The notes beneath the pieces were generated by a model, which saw only the letters and a list, made by a program, of their open reading frames with translations, had not been told where the DNA came from and searched no databases. This document shows positions 1-11,050 of a DNA stretch of 64,000 nt, piece after piece (positions within the stretch are counted from its first letter, which is position 1; each line of letters opens with the position of its first letter). This DNA is from Diploptera punctata. Lineage: Eukaryota > Arthropoda > Insecta > Blattodea > Blaberidae. The DNA lies in assembly GCA_030220185.1 (NCBI GenBank), contig JASPKZ010007797.1, positions 3,775,001-3,839,000 of the forward strand, given 5' to 3'. The position numbers and the translations under genes were made by a program.

Positions 1-972
1 AAGAGAATCGAACACATCCCAGAAAACCTAGGAGAGAAAGTTGAATATTAGGACCGTCCAGTGGAAAAAGAGTCGAAAATATGAGAGAAAATGGACTACC
101 GAACGATTTATTTGAAAAATATCGCGCTTTTCCTATGGGAGAAAAGATAAAAGTATTCCACAAACATTTTCTCTTCTCCTGATTGAACAGCATGAAGAAT
201 ATCGGGATCCTCGAGTGGGAGAGAAAAAAGAAAACGTTCAACATTTTCCCCAACTCCCGAGAGAAAAACCTGAAGAATATCGGGATCCTCCAGTGGGAGA
301 AGGAGAAAATATCCCACAACATTTCCCCGACTCCCGAGGGAAAAATATGAATATCGGGATCCTCCAGTGGGAGAAGAGGAGAAAATGTCCCACAACATTT
401 CCCCGACTCCCGAGGGAAAAACATGAATATCGGGATCCTCCAGTGGGAGAAGAGGAGAAAATGTCCCACAACATTTTCCCCGACTCCCGAGGGAAAAAAC
501 ATCTTGAATATCGGGATCCTCCAGTGGGAGAAGTGAAGAAAACGTCCCACAACATTTTTCCCGAGTCCCGAGGAAATCTTAATAAAATTGGGATGCGCCA
601 GTGGGAGAAGATGGGAAAACGTCCCAAAATTTTTTTCCCTGACTCCCGAGGGAAAACATGAAGAATATCGGGATTCTCCAATGGGAGAAGAGAAGAAAAC
701 GTCCCACAACTTTTTCCTGACTCCCGAGGGAAAACATGAAGAATATCGGGATCCTCCGATGAGAGAAGAGGGGAAAACGTCTCACAACATATTCCCTGAC
801 TCCCGAGGGAAAAACCTGAAGAATATCGGGATCCTCTAGTGGGAGAAGAGCGGAAAACGTCCCACAACATTTTCCCGACTACCGAGGGAAAAACATGAAG
901 AATATCGGGATCCTCCAGTGGGATAAGAGGAGAAAACATCCCACAACATTTTCCCGACTCCCGAGGTAAAAC

Positions 973-2520
973 ATGAAGAATATCGGGATCCTCCAGTGGG
1001 AGAAGAGGGGAAAACGTCCCACAATATTTTCCCCGATTCCCGAGGGAAAAATTGAAGAATATCGGAATCCTCCAGTGGGAGAAGAGGGGAAAAGTCCCAC
1101 AACATTTTCCCTGATTCCCGACGGAAACACATGGAGAATATCGGGTTCCTCTAGTGGGAGAAGAGGAGAAAACGTCCAACAACATTTTTCCCGATTCCCG
1201 AGGGAAAAGCTGAAGAATATCGAGATCCTCCAATGGGAGGAAAGGACAAAACGTCCCACAACATTTTCCCCGGTTCCCGAGGGAAACACATGAAGAATAT
1301 CGGAATCATCCAGTAGGAGAAGAGGGGAAAACCTCCCACAACATTTTCCTCGATTCCCGAGGGTAACACATGAGGAATATCGGGAAAAGTATCCCACAAT
1401 ATTTTTCCCGATTCTCGAGGGAAAACCTGAAGAATATCGGGATCATTCAGTGGGAGAAGGGGAGAAAACGTCCCACAACATTTTCCCCGATTCCCGAGGG
1501 AATCACATGAAGAATATCGGGATCCTCCAGTGGAAGAAGAGGGAAAAACGTCCCACAGCATTATCTCCGATTACCGAGGGAAACACATGGAGAATATCGG
1601 GATCCTCCAGTGAGAGAAGGGGAGAAAACATCCCACAACATTTTCCCCGATTACCGAGGGAAGAACATGAAGAATATCGGGTCCTCCAGTGGGAGAAGAG
1701 GGTAAAATGTCCCACAAATTTTCTCCGACTCTCGAGGGAAAAACCAAAAGAACATCCGGATCCTCCAGTGGGAGAAGTGGAGAAAACGTCCCCACAACAT
1801 TTTCCCTGATTCCCGCGGGAAGAACATGAAGAATATCGGGATCCTCCAGTGGGAGAAGAGGGGAAAACGTCACACAAGATTTTCCCCGATTGGCGAGGGG
1901 AAAACATGAAGAATATCGGGATCATCTAATGAGAGAAGAGGAGAAAACGTCCCACAATATTTTTCCCGATTCCCGAGGGAAACACATGAAGAATATCGGG
2001 ATCCTCCAGTGGGAGAAGGGGGGAAAACGTCCAACAACATTTTCCCCGATTCCCGAGGGAAACACATGAAGAATATCGGGAAAACATCCCACAACATTTT
2101 ATCCGATTCCCGAGGGAAAATCTGATGAATATCGGGATCATTCAGTGGGAGAAGAGGGAAAACGTCCCACAACATTTTCTCCGATTCCCGAGGGAAGAAC
2201 ATGAAGAATATCGGGGTCCTCCAGTGGGAGAAGAGGGTAAAACGTCCCACAACATTTTCCCCGACTCCCGAGGGAAAAACCTAAAGAACATCCGGATCCT
2301 CCAGTGGGAGAAGAGTTGAAAACGTCGCACAACATTTTCCCTGATTCCCGAGGGAAAAACATGAAGAATATCGGGGTCCTCCAGTGGGAGAAGAGGGTAA
2401 AACCTCCCACAACATTTTCTCCGACTCCCGAGGGAAAAACCTGAAGAATATTGGGATCCTCCAGTGGGAGAAGAGGAGAAAATGTCCCACAACATTTTCC
2501 CTTACTCCCGAGGGAATAAC
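973..2520. repeat. Higher-order repeat copy 1 of the satellite
   Basis: Diagnostic variant units recur in the same order in the next 1.8 kb. Start-point matches are 973/2521, 1211/2760, 1381/2930, 1561/3110 and 1681/3230, all at an offset of 1548-1549 bp. This means a block of about 20 units was duplicated as one piece. The block includes distinctive variants such as the unit with ATCGAGATCCTCC and the short unit with ATCGGGAAAAGTATCCC. Confidence 0.85.
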
Positions 2521-4308
2521 ATGAAGAATATCGGGATCCTCCAGTGGGAGAAGAGGGGAAAACATCCCACAATATTTTCCCCGATTCCCGAGGGAAAAAT
2601 TGAAGAATATCGGAATCCTCCAGTGGGAGAAGACGGGAAAACGTCACACAACATTTTCCCTGATTCCCGAGGGAAACACATGGAGAATATCGGGTTCCTC
2701 CAGTGAGAGAAGAGGAGAAAACGTCCAACAACATTTTTCCCGATTCCCGAGGGAAAAGCTGAAGAATATCGAGATCCTCCAATGGGAGGAAAGGACAAAA
2801 CGTCCCACAACATTTTCCCCGGTTCCCGAGGGAAACACATGAAGAATATCGGAATCATCCAGTAGGAGAAGAGGGGAAAACGTCCCAGAACATTTTCCTC
2901 GATTCCCGAGGGAAACACATGAGGAATATCGGGAAAAGTATCCCACAATATTTTTCCCGATTCTCGAGGGAAAACCTGAAGAATACCGGGATCATTCAGT
3001 GGGAGAAGGAGAGAAAACGTCCCACAACATTTTCCCCGATTCCCGAGGGAATCATATGAAGAATATCGGGATCCTCCAGTGGAAGAAGAGGGAAAAACGT
3101 TCCACAGCATTATCTCCGATTCCCGAGGGAAACACATGGAGAATATCGGGATCCTCCAGTGAGAGAAGGGGAGAAAACATCCCACAACATTTTCCCCGAT
3201 TACCGAGGGAAGAACATGAAGAATATCGGGTCCTCCAGTGGGAGAAGAGGGTAAAACGTCCCACAAATTTTCTCCGACTCCCGAGGGAAAAACCAAAAGA
3301 ACATCCGGATCCTCCAGTGGGAGAAGTGGAGAAAACGTCCCACAACATTTCCCCTGATTCCCGCGGGAAGAACATGAAGAATATCGGGATCCTCCAGTGG
3401 GAGAAGAGGACCAAACGTCCCACAACATTTTCACCGTTTCCCGAGGGAAACACATGAGAATATCGGGTTCCTCCAATGGGAGAAGAGGACAAAACATCCA
3501 AAAACATTTTCCCTGATTCCCGAGGGAAACACATGAAGAATATCGGGATCCTCCAGTGGGAGAAGAGGGGAAAACGTCCCACAAGATTTTCCCCGATTGC
3601 CGAGGGGAAAACATGAAGAATATCGGGATCCTGCAGTGGGAGAAGAGTAGAAAACGTCCCACAACATTTTCCCAGATTCCCGAGGGAAAACCTGAAGAAT
3701 ATCGGGTTCATCTAATGGGAGAAGAGGAGAAAACGTCCCACAATATTTTTCCCGATTCCCGAGGGAAACACATGAAGAATATCGGGATCCTCCAGTGGGA
3801 GAAGGGGGGAAAACGTCCAACAACATTTTCCCCGATTCCCGAGGGAAACACATGAAGAATATCGGGAAAACATCCCACAACATTTTATCCGATTCCCGAG
3901 GGAAAATCTGATGAATATCGGGATCATTCAGTGGGAGAAGAGGAGAAAACGTCCCACAACATTTTCCCCGATTCCCGAGGGAAGAACATGAAGAATATCG
4001 GGGTCCTCCAGTGGGAGAAGAGGGTAAAACGTCGCACAACATTTTCCCCGACTCCTGAGGGAAAAACCTAAAGAACATCCGGATCCTCCAGTGGGAGAAG
4101 AGTTGAAAACGTCGCACAACATTTTCCCTGATTCCCGAGGGAGAAACATGAAGAATATCGGGGTCCTCCAGTGGGAGAAGAGGGTAAAACCTCCCACAAC
4201 ATTTTCTCCGACTCCCGAGGGAAAAACCTGAAGAATATTGGGATCCTCCAGTGGGAGAAGAGGAGAAAATGTCCCACAACATTTTCCCTTACTCCCGAGG
4301 GAATAACA
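2521..4308. repeat. Higher-order repeat copy 2 of the satellite
   Basis: Second copy of the roughly 1.55-kb block, expanded by three basic units. The offset from copy 1 rises from 1549 to 1707 (1888/3595) and then to 1786-1787 (2081/3867, 2281/4068, 2502/4289), in steps of about 158 and 79 bp, which are two units and one unit. The extra pair of units sits near 3400-3560. A further three-unit duplication of 238 bp follows (TTACTCCCGAGGGAAT at 4289 and again at 4527). Confidence 0.82.
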
Positions 4309-4930
4309 TGAAGAATATCGGGATCCTCCAGTGGGAGAAGAGGAGAAAAGTCCCACAATATTTTCCCCGATTCCCGTGGGAAAAACATGAAGAATATCGG
4401 GGTCCTCCAGTGGGAGAAGTGGGTAAAACCTCCCACAACATTTTCTCCGACTCCCGAGGGAAAAACCTGAAGAATATTGGGATCCTCCAGTGGGAGAAGA
4501 GGAGAAAAGTCCCACAACATTTTCCCTTACTCCCGAGGGAATAACATGAAGAATATCGGGATCCTCCAGTGGGAGAAGAGGAGAAAAGTCCCACAACATT
4601 TTCCCCGATTCCCGTGGGAAACACATGGAGAATATCGGGGTCCTCCAGTGGGAGAAGGGGGTAAAACGTCCCACAACATTTTCCCCGACTTCCGAGGGAA
4701 AAACCTGAAGAATATCGGGATCCTCCAGTGGGAGAAGGGGAGAAAACGTTCCACAACATTTTCTCTGACTCCCGAGGGAAGAACATGTAGAATATCGGGA
4801 TTCTCCAGTGGGAGAAGAGGAGAAAAGTCTCATTACATTTTCCCCGAAACCCGAGGGAAAAACGTGAAAAATATCGGGATCCTCCCGAGAGAGAGAGAGA
4901 GGTCCTAGCGTATCACAGTATTTTCTCCCA

Positions 4931-5450
4931 CACACGAGCATTGTGAATGAACAATTCTGGACTCCTATGGACGAGACATTGAAATATTGCTAAGGACGCC
5001 TAACGTCTTCACAGTAATCTGGATACTTCCACATCGCCAGTGTACAGTATGTGCAGTAACTGCGTTATAATTGTTATATTTTTACGTGTGTGAACTTTAT
5101 GCACATGTCTCTGTAACAGTAATTATGTTGAAATCAGTTTATTTTTATTACACAGTATTATCACTGTCATTAAATTCGTGAATACTTTTAAACAACGTCT
5201 TACAATCGAGTAAATATATATTCTATAGCTAAACAGTCAGTATTGTTTGCATTTAAAGTTAATGTTAATAATCGTAAATAGTAATTTGAACTAATGTAAA
5301 TATATCTTGAGGTAGCTTGTAGTTAGGTTTAATTGTGTAACTGTATGATAAGTGACGTAAAAAAGTAGATTCATTTAATGTTACTTTAACTCCTATAATA
5401 TGTGAATGTTATAAAATAAATTTGTTTCCTTCTTTGATAAATATTTTAAT
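4931..5450. other. AT-rich stretch, nothing recognised
   Basis: No coding signal, tRNA-like head, inverted repeat or copy of another repeat in this window was recognised. It is AT-rich DNA with stops in all frames. Confidence 0.5.
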
Positions 5451-5451
5451 T

Positions 5452-6150
5452 CATCTGAAGGGCTTAAGGCAGTAACATGATAAGACACATCCTGTTATAA
5501 AATGTAATTTATTATGATAGCAAATACAAATACTGAAATATCCATAAAATAATTTGTAAGTGCGCCAGTGATGAGTAAAAACGTACAGACTCACAATCTA
5601 TTAAAAACAATATTGCACAATTAATATTTATAATCAATACTAATAAAATTCATTATTACGTAAAACCGTTGAGGTGGAGAGTCATAAAATAAAATATGTT
5701 TAAATATACCTTCTTAGGTAAGATCCGTCGTCCTCAACTTATAAAATATGTATTCTTTATGCCTGTAAGCCTTTCAGAACATCCGTTCCATCTTCAGCAG
5801 GTCTTTGTTCGCTACAATATCTAGTATGATGGTAGATGCTGCTGGTCGTAACGATCGTAGGAAGAAGCTTTAGTCACGACAACACCACGTTACGACCAGC
5901 AGCATCTACCATCATACTAGATATTGTAGCGAACAGAGACCTGCTGAAAATGGAACGGATGTTCTGAAAGGCTTACAGGCATAAAGAATACATATTATAT
6001 AAGTTGAGGACGATGGATCTTACCTAAGAAGGTATATTTTATCTTATTTTATTTTATAATATTTATAAATTTTTTAAAACATTAAAGTCCTTATTTCTTA
6101 GAAAGACTGTTATGTGGCTTATCGTGTTATTGCCCTAAGCCCTTCAAATG
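5452..6150. mobile_element. Foldback (palindromic) DNA element
   Basis: A near-perfect inverted repeat: the left inner arm 5703-5852 pairs with the right inner arm 5889-6038 around a 36-bp spacer holding GAAGAAGCTT. The arms contain GGTAGATGCTGCTGGTCG and its complement. Outer arms also match: catctgaagggcttaagg near 5452-5485 pairs with cctaagcccttcaaatg near 6133-6150. Between outer and inner arms the left side is about 130 bp longer, so the element is asymmetrically decayed. No transposase ORF is present. It is best read as a non-autonomous foldback or MITE-type DNA transposon of unknown superfamily; no clear TSD was found. Confidence 0.8.
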
Positions 6151-6694
6151 TTTATCGGTAGGAGTGTATAATAGTTGAAAATTAGTTGAGCAATTTTATT
6201 GAATCGGAAGTTTGTAGAATTTTATAGTAATAATGTATTTTAAAGTATTTCAGAAGTGGATCTATTTATTTACATTGCAACTGTCGGTCATTTTGAATTT
6301 TCATAGAATGGCTATATTAGAGAGGCAGGTATTTACGCAGTTAAACAAATTTAAATTTCGTTATTCTAAGAACATTTCAATGCAGTGTTTTTTCTAATGA
6401 TTAGTAGAATATAAAATAAGTTACAGTTTAATGAAATTTCCACATAAACAGCAAACGACGTTTAAAAATACATTCAAAACATTTTATTTCCGGGCCTACA
6501 TATTATTAATATAAAATTCTACAAACATCCCATTCATTAAAATTGTCTTCAATTGTGTAACTTAATGTCGCCCTTTATATACTCCCACTCTGTATATATC
6601 TTAAGTTGGAAACAATGAAAATATTAACTGTATAACAACTATATTCAGCATTATATATACCTATAAATATTGATATAGGAAGCTTTGCTTACTT
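6151..6694. other. AT-rich stretch, nothing recognised
   Basis: No recognisable repeat, coding region or RNA gene. Stops occur in all frames. Confidence 0.5.
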
Positions 6695-6707
6695 AATTTT
6701 ATTTTAT

Positions 6708-7115
6708 TGTATTGTATTGTAAGCCTATGTTTTCCCTTTACAGAGATTTAGGCGCTCTCCCCCTACAGGGAAGAATTTGAACCATATTGATTTAGTTACA
6801 CTTGTTTTCGTATAGATGTTATTTTGAGTGGTACGTGGTCAGCGCTCCGCCTCATACTGGCATCTAGGAAACCAAGGTAGTACTAGGACGGGAAAATTCG
6901 GTAAATTTTGCTTAGAGGCCTTTTCATTCAGGCTTAAGGATTTTTTACGAGCCTGAAAATCTTCAGACTCGGGACCCACGGCTTAAAGTCCCTCCCGGAG
7001 AACATGCTCCTTGGATTTTTCCGTCCTAAGAAATCCATCGACTCCGGCCGGGTTTGAACCCGCGACCCTTGGGACCAGAAGCAAGGAGCATAACCACTAG
7101 TCCACCGCGGCCGAC
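6708..7115 (-). mobile_element. SINE-B, full-length tRNA-derived SINE
   Basis: On the minus strand the element begins with a tRNA-like head holding an A box (TGGACTAGTGG) and a B box (GGTTCAAACCC). The head is followed by a 300-bp body and a GTATT-type tail at the left end. A perfect 13-bp target-site duplication, aattttattttat, flanks it at 6695-6707 and 7116-7128. Copies of the same family lie at 11151, 17691 and 27903. Transcription by RNA polymerase III from the internal promoter is the family rule, not something shown here. Confidence 0.9.
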
Positions 7116-7156
7116 AATTTTATTTTATATTATTTTAATTTTATTATATTCCTTGT

Positions 7157-7494
7157 GTCCACCGCTGTGGTCTCGAGGTAGCGTGCTGCCTTCTCACGCA
7201 GCGGGCCCAGGTTCGATACCCGGTAGGGGCAGTTTTTCTGGGTGAGGTTTTTATCGGGTTTTTCCTCACCTGTAAGACAAATGTCAGGAAAACTTTAAGG
7301 ACCAAACGATCGCCGAAAACATATGGCCATCATCATCATCCTTATCATTATCATCATCACCATCATCCTTCACCGGTGTGGAAAGCAACGGGAAGCTACC
7401 ACACCTACAATTCCCTAGTTAAGCTGCAAGCATAGCATGAAAATGCTATGATTGCAGTGAAGGACCTGCCTTCGGGCAGAATTACTATGGATGG
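7157..7494 (+). mobile_element. SINE-A, full-length tRNA-derived SINE
   Basis: Starts with CACCGCTGTGGTCTCGAGG and carries a B box GGTTCGATACC. A body with a (CAT)n-like stretch follows, then a conserved 3' end with a CTGCC-TTCG-GGCAG hairpin and an ATGG-repeat tail. The 11-bp TSD atattccttgt is at 7146-7156 and 7495-7505. It is the best-preserved plus-strand member of the commonest SINE family in the window. Confidence 0.92.
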
Positions 7495-7574
7495 ATATTC
7501 CTTGTTTTGTTAGTGTTAGTTGATATTAGACCACATCTCCATTGTCTTTTGTTTAGTCTACATTTTAATAATAT

Positions 7575-8150
7575 TTTTTGCGCGATAGTTCGTTTTGTCG
7601 TACTTACAGCAATGGCGATCATGATTGGAAGTTCAACTTCCTACATTTTCGGGGTTGCGAACCTAAATATCTATACTATAATATTACATATTGCAAACTT
7701 CGTGCGGGAAGTAAAAACAATATCCTTTATGTATACTAAGTACAACGTATATACAAAAATATATCCAAAAGGCAGTGTTAATATGCATTAAACGAAATAA
7801 ATCACTGTATTTTAAATTAACTGAACTTCATTTCAAACAATATAAATCAATAAATGCGACTTGCCGCCATTTTATGCCAGATTGGTGTCATGACCTGCTA
7901 GAGTCTCAACTAATAAAGATTGCCCACACTGTTAACTTTAGTCATTTGTTTACAGTGATCGCTAATATTTCCAACAAATATGTTATTATTTTACTATTAT
8001 TTATTATTTTGAAAATACCATCACGCAAAAAATAATGTACAACGCACGTTTGTAAAGTGTTTTACAGAATCTCGGAAAATAAAAACCTCGCTATAGCTCG
8101 GTTTTTAATCATATCCCCACTTCTGTAAAAACCACTTCCCAACTCGCATA
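7575..8150 (-). repeat. Element X, minus-strand copy
   Basis: Matches copies at 52025-52540, 52550-52900 and 59380-59965 and the core of the element at 40560-40750. Shared landmarks include the poly-T-bordered gcgcgatagttcgtttt block, taagtacaacgtatatac, caaaaaataatgtacaacgc and acagaatctcgg. There is no protein-coding signal; the short open frames here are not conserved between copies. Class unknown. Confidence 0.7.
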
Positions 8151-8640
8151 ATACTATTAAAATTACGATAACATCCATCCATAGTAATTCTGTCCGAAGG
8201 CAGGTCCTTCACTGCAATCAAAGCATTTCCAAGCTATGCTTGTAGCTGTATTAGGGAATTTAGGTGTGGTAGCTTCCCGTTGCTTTCCACACCGGTGAAG
8301 AATGATGTTGATGATAAGGATGATGATGATGATAAGGATGATGATGATGGCCATATGATTCGGGACCGTTTGGGTCTTAAAGTTTGCCTGGCATTTGTCT
8401 TGCAAGTGTGGAAAAACCCCGATAAAAAACCTCACCCAGAAAAACTTCCCCGACTGGGGATCCAACCCGGCCCGCTGCGTGACAAGGCAGCACGCTACCT
8501 CGAGACCACAGCGGCGGACTTACGATAACAATAAGTATGCAATTTTTTGTGTATAATTTTACTATTCGCTGGTTGAGTGGAAGAGAAGGTCTTAACCCTG
8601 CCAGCTAAAATAAAGGACAATCATTATTGTTATTACATCT
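8140..8640 (+). mobile_element. 3'-UTR fragment of the CR1/L2-like LINE, split by a SINE
   Basis: The sequence after 8530 (ttttactattcgctggttg, gaagagaaggtcttaac, gccagctaaaataaa) matches the 3' untranslated end of the LINE at 60.1-64.0 kb read on its own strand (60100-60180). The part left of the inserted SINE-A also fits that UTR. This is a heavily 5'-truncated copy, the usual product of target-primed reverse transcription. Confidence 0.75.
8173..8519 (-). mobile_element. SINE-A, nested in the LINE 3'-UTR
   Basis: Minus-strand SINE-A: tail atccatccatag at the left, tRNA-like head with caaggcagcacgctacctcg at the right. A perfect 10-bp TSD ttacgataac lies at 8163-8172 and 8520-8529. The flanks join to give a continuous LINE 3'-UTR, so the SINE is the younger insertion. 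Confidence 0.92.
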
Positions 8641-9103
8641 TAGTTTTTATGTTGGTGAAAGTTGTGTGTGGATAAGTGATAAAGTGTTCGAGAACTGTAA
8701 TATTTCATTATTCGGGCTCATTATAATATCATAAAATATATCAAATCAATAACATAAACGTATCAAATTAAATTTTTTATAGCATGAAATAAAAACTTAA
8801 ACACTGTGCTCTCTTTCATGTTCGCATTTCCTACAATTTGCATTTATAGTTAGTGACATCTTGTATACGAATATTCAACTAGTCATGCAGTATTTATAGT
8901 TGTTACTGCCATCTACTGACAAGTTTAGAAACCAAGTGACCAATTAAAAAACAAAAATTCAAGACTGAAAAATTCTCACAACTAATAAATAAAGTTTGAT
9001 TAAATTTTAATTACAAACTATGAATCAACAATGCCCTACTAACTCACTGACTCAGTGAATGAGGTTGCAACCAGGGGCCCGCTACACCTGGACCAACTAT
9101 GTA
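8641..9103. other. Intergenic stretch, nothing recognised
   Basis: AT-rich with no recognisable element. A short ccactgactcactgactcagtg-like run near 9040-9056 is simple sequence only. Confidence 0.4.
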
Positions 9104-9200
9104 CCCCAAAAAAGTTGAAAGAAATGTATTACAGACAATTGGAGAGAGTGGGTTAAGATGGTACGAACTTCTCAAGAGGATGGCACCTGATAGTAATTAA
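9104..9200 (+). mobile_element. RTE-D-like LINE relic (reverse transcriptase C-terminus)
   Basis: Translation gives pieces resembling VERNVLQ, GLRWYELLKRMAPD, which align with the minus-strand relic at 53386-53601 (LRCYEHLKRIPSDR). It is the linker that follows the reverse transcriptase domain in this LINE group. Only about 90 bp survive and there are stops. Confidence 0.5.
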
Positions 9201-9669
9201 TGAAGGATGTTAAAAAATTAATTTGTTATTGGTATGATAACGGAAGTTACGTCTCCATAAATTACCCAGACTTCCATTAGAGATGTGATAACTGAGAGAT
9301 GGAATTTGAGATACCGAGTTCTTTAAAAGCCCAATTTCACAACTCGCTCATCAGTGAGTTACAAAACTCGTCTTGTATGAACTATAGTCTGTCTGGTGGT
9401 TAGCAGAATCTTCCCATCATTATTTTTAAACGGTCGAAGCATCACCACAATGTATTGAAAGGTTTATCCGGAGTCGTTAGACGAGGACAAATTTCTTTAA
9501 CGAATACGTAAACATCCTCCATTGTTGCATCGTATAGTATTTTATTTTATACCACGTTGAATTTCTCACCATTTAATTAAATTTATGGCAGTGTGTAAAT
9601 AAGACATCAGGTGTACTACTATGGTGATCACTTCATTTAAAATATATTTGCAGTGATGCATATGGGTAA
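9201..9669. other. Intergenic stretch, nothing recognised
   Basis: No element or gene recognised; AT-rich. Confidence 0.4.
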
Positions 9670-9760
9670 TTTATTATAATTGTTCGTGGAATTATTTTTG
9701 ATGTCAGGAAATCATAGATTAATGTGTTTTAACTGAAATATTGTATTGAGCAGAATTTAT
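9670..9760 (+). repeat. Repeat U, left copy of a 91-bp direct repeat flanking a Helitron
   Basis: Shares about 90% of positions with 10697-10787, for example tgtgttttaactgaaatatt in both. The two copies lie immediately outside the Helitron at 9761-10696. Confidence 0.85.
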
Positions 9761-10696
9761 ATATGTATGATATATTATATAAAATCTAAAGTAAGTATGT
9801 ATGTCTGTCCTTTATATACTTCGAACCCGTTCAACCGATCTTCGTGAAAATTTGCATATACGTTTTTTTTTCAGATGCGGCGAGTGTTTAGCCGTTAAAC
9901 ATTATGTTCTAAAACCATTAGGTGTAGGAGTTCACCTGAAACTAAAATTTGAAAATCGCTCTAGCGGTCAAAATTTTCGATGTTTTACAACGAAGCTCAG
10001 TATATCCTATTAAAATAAACAGAGATAGGTATTACCAAAAAATGAGCGAAATCAGACAATTGGAAGTGAATGTTTACTTGAAATCCGAAATTAAAATCTG
10101 CCTAAACGACTGCACCGATCTTGATGATCATTTTTGTGTTTGTTTGAGTCGGTCTCTGGATGGTTTAGATTCGCAACTGGACCCTCTAAAACCATTAGGT
10201 GTAGGAGTTGACATGAAGTGAAAATTAAAAAATCATTCTAGTGGTCACAATTTTCGATGTTTCACAATGAAACTCAATATATCCTATTAAAATATACAGA
10301 GGAAGGTATTATCAAAAAATGAGCGAAATCTGACAATTAGAAGTGGAAGTTATCTTGAAATCCGAAATTAAAAATTGCCTAAACGACTGGACCGATTTTG
10401 ATGAAATTGTGTGTGTGTGGATCCCTGAATAGTTCAAATTCACAATTGGATCCGGCAATTGACGCTGCAATCGGGTAATAGGAATGTGTAGTCATCTGCA
10501 TTACCGACATATTCCGCGCGACAATGTGACGTCATAATGCACGCTTCTTGAGGCACAACAGATGGCAACGAGGAGTTTTCTTGCGAACTTATTAATTAGT
10601 GAATTTTATGGTAAAAAAGTTACTTATATTTTTATCGTCCGGCCATGACACGAAAATTAAATGTTCGGGCAAAACGATGTCTGCCGAGTCCGCTAG
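9761..10696 (+). mobile_element. Non-autonomous Helitron with internal 277-bp tandem duplication
   Basis: The 5' part reads like other insect Helitrons (ttcaaccgatcttcgtgaaa) and the 3' end is CTAG followed by T, the Helitron 3' signature. An internal segment is duplicated in tandem with a 277-bp offset: aaaaccattaggtgtagg at 9911 and 10188, aaacgactg at 10104 and 10381. No Rep/helicase ORF is present. The exact 5' terminus is uncertain within about 9761-9785. Confidence 0.75.
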
Positions 10697-10787
10697 TTTA
10701 TTATAATTGTTCGTTGAATTATTTCTGATGTCAGAAAAGAATAGATTAATGTGTTTTAACTGAAATATTGTATTGAGCGGATCTTAT
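10697..10787 (+). repeat. Repeat U, right copy
   Basis: Direct repeat of 9670-9760, starting on the T that follows the Helitron CTAG terminus. Helitrons do not normally generate TSDs, so this is not an ordinary target duplication. Confidence 0.85.
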
Positions 10788-11050
10788 GAAATATAAACTA
10801 AAATTAGGCCTAATTCAACGACTTTCGTTATGTAAAGTTAATTATTACCACGCAGACATTCAATTTTCATCCTCAGGAACATATATTCTAATTTGAAGTA
10901 TGTGAGAGCTGTTTTCTATACATTAAACGGCTTCTATTTACAGAAAACAGTCGTGGACGAGTTTTAAGGGCACACAACGCCTATTTAAAAATGACTGCTT
11001 TAAAATTACCACTTCGGGAACGTACAAGGCCTATATATAAGCTATATGTC

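Larger units (their letters stand above)
1..4930. repeat. 79-80 bp satellite/minisatellite array, about 60 units
   Basis: A tandem array of a unit of about 80 bp. Each unit contains GAATATCGGGATCCTCCAG, then GTGGGAGAAG, then a gtcccacaacattttcccc stretch, then CCCGAGGGAAA. The period can be read directly: ATGAAGAATA at 2361 is followed by CTGAAGAATA at 2441. Units diverge by point changes and small indels. A minority lack the ATCCTCCAGTGGGAG block (for example around 1376-1395 and 2070-2090). The left edge is strongly diverged and cut by the window start. The right edge decays into a GA-rich stretch near 4888-4902. Most reading frames of the unit are open on both strands, so long apparent ORFs up to 386 codons (2502-3662, minus) appear. 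I treat these as by-products of a stop-poor unit, not as a gene, because the period is not a multiple of three and unit indels do not keep frame. Confidence 0.95.

Noticed and set aside
238..1233. Long minus-strand ORF of 331 codons and similar frames over 1-4.9 kb as protein-coding genes
   Set aside because: They are translations of an 80-bp satellite whose period is not a multiple of three; frames are open on both strands and indels do not preserve any one frame.
1..4930. CRISPR array
   Set aside because: The whole unit repeats without unique spacers, and all other evidence says eukaryotic DNA.
7507..8035. ORFs 7507-7791 and 7775-8035 as genes
   Set aside because: They lie in element X, and equivalent frames are not conserved in the other copies.
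9670..10787. The flanking U repeats as LTRs of a retrotransposon
   Set aside because: The enclosed DNA is a Helitron with no gag or pol, and the U repeats lack a primer-binding site or polypurine tract; the CTAG end lies exactly at the right copy's border.
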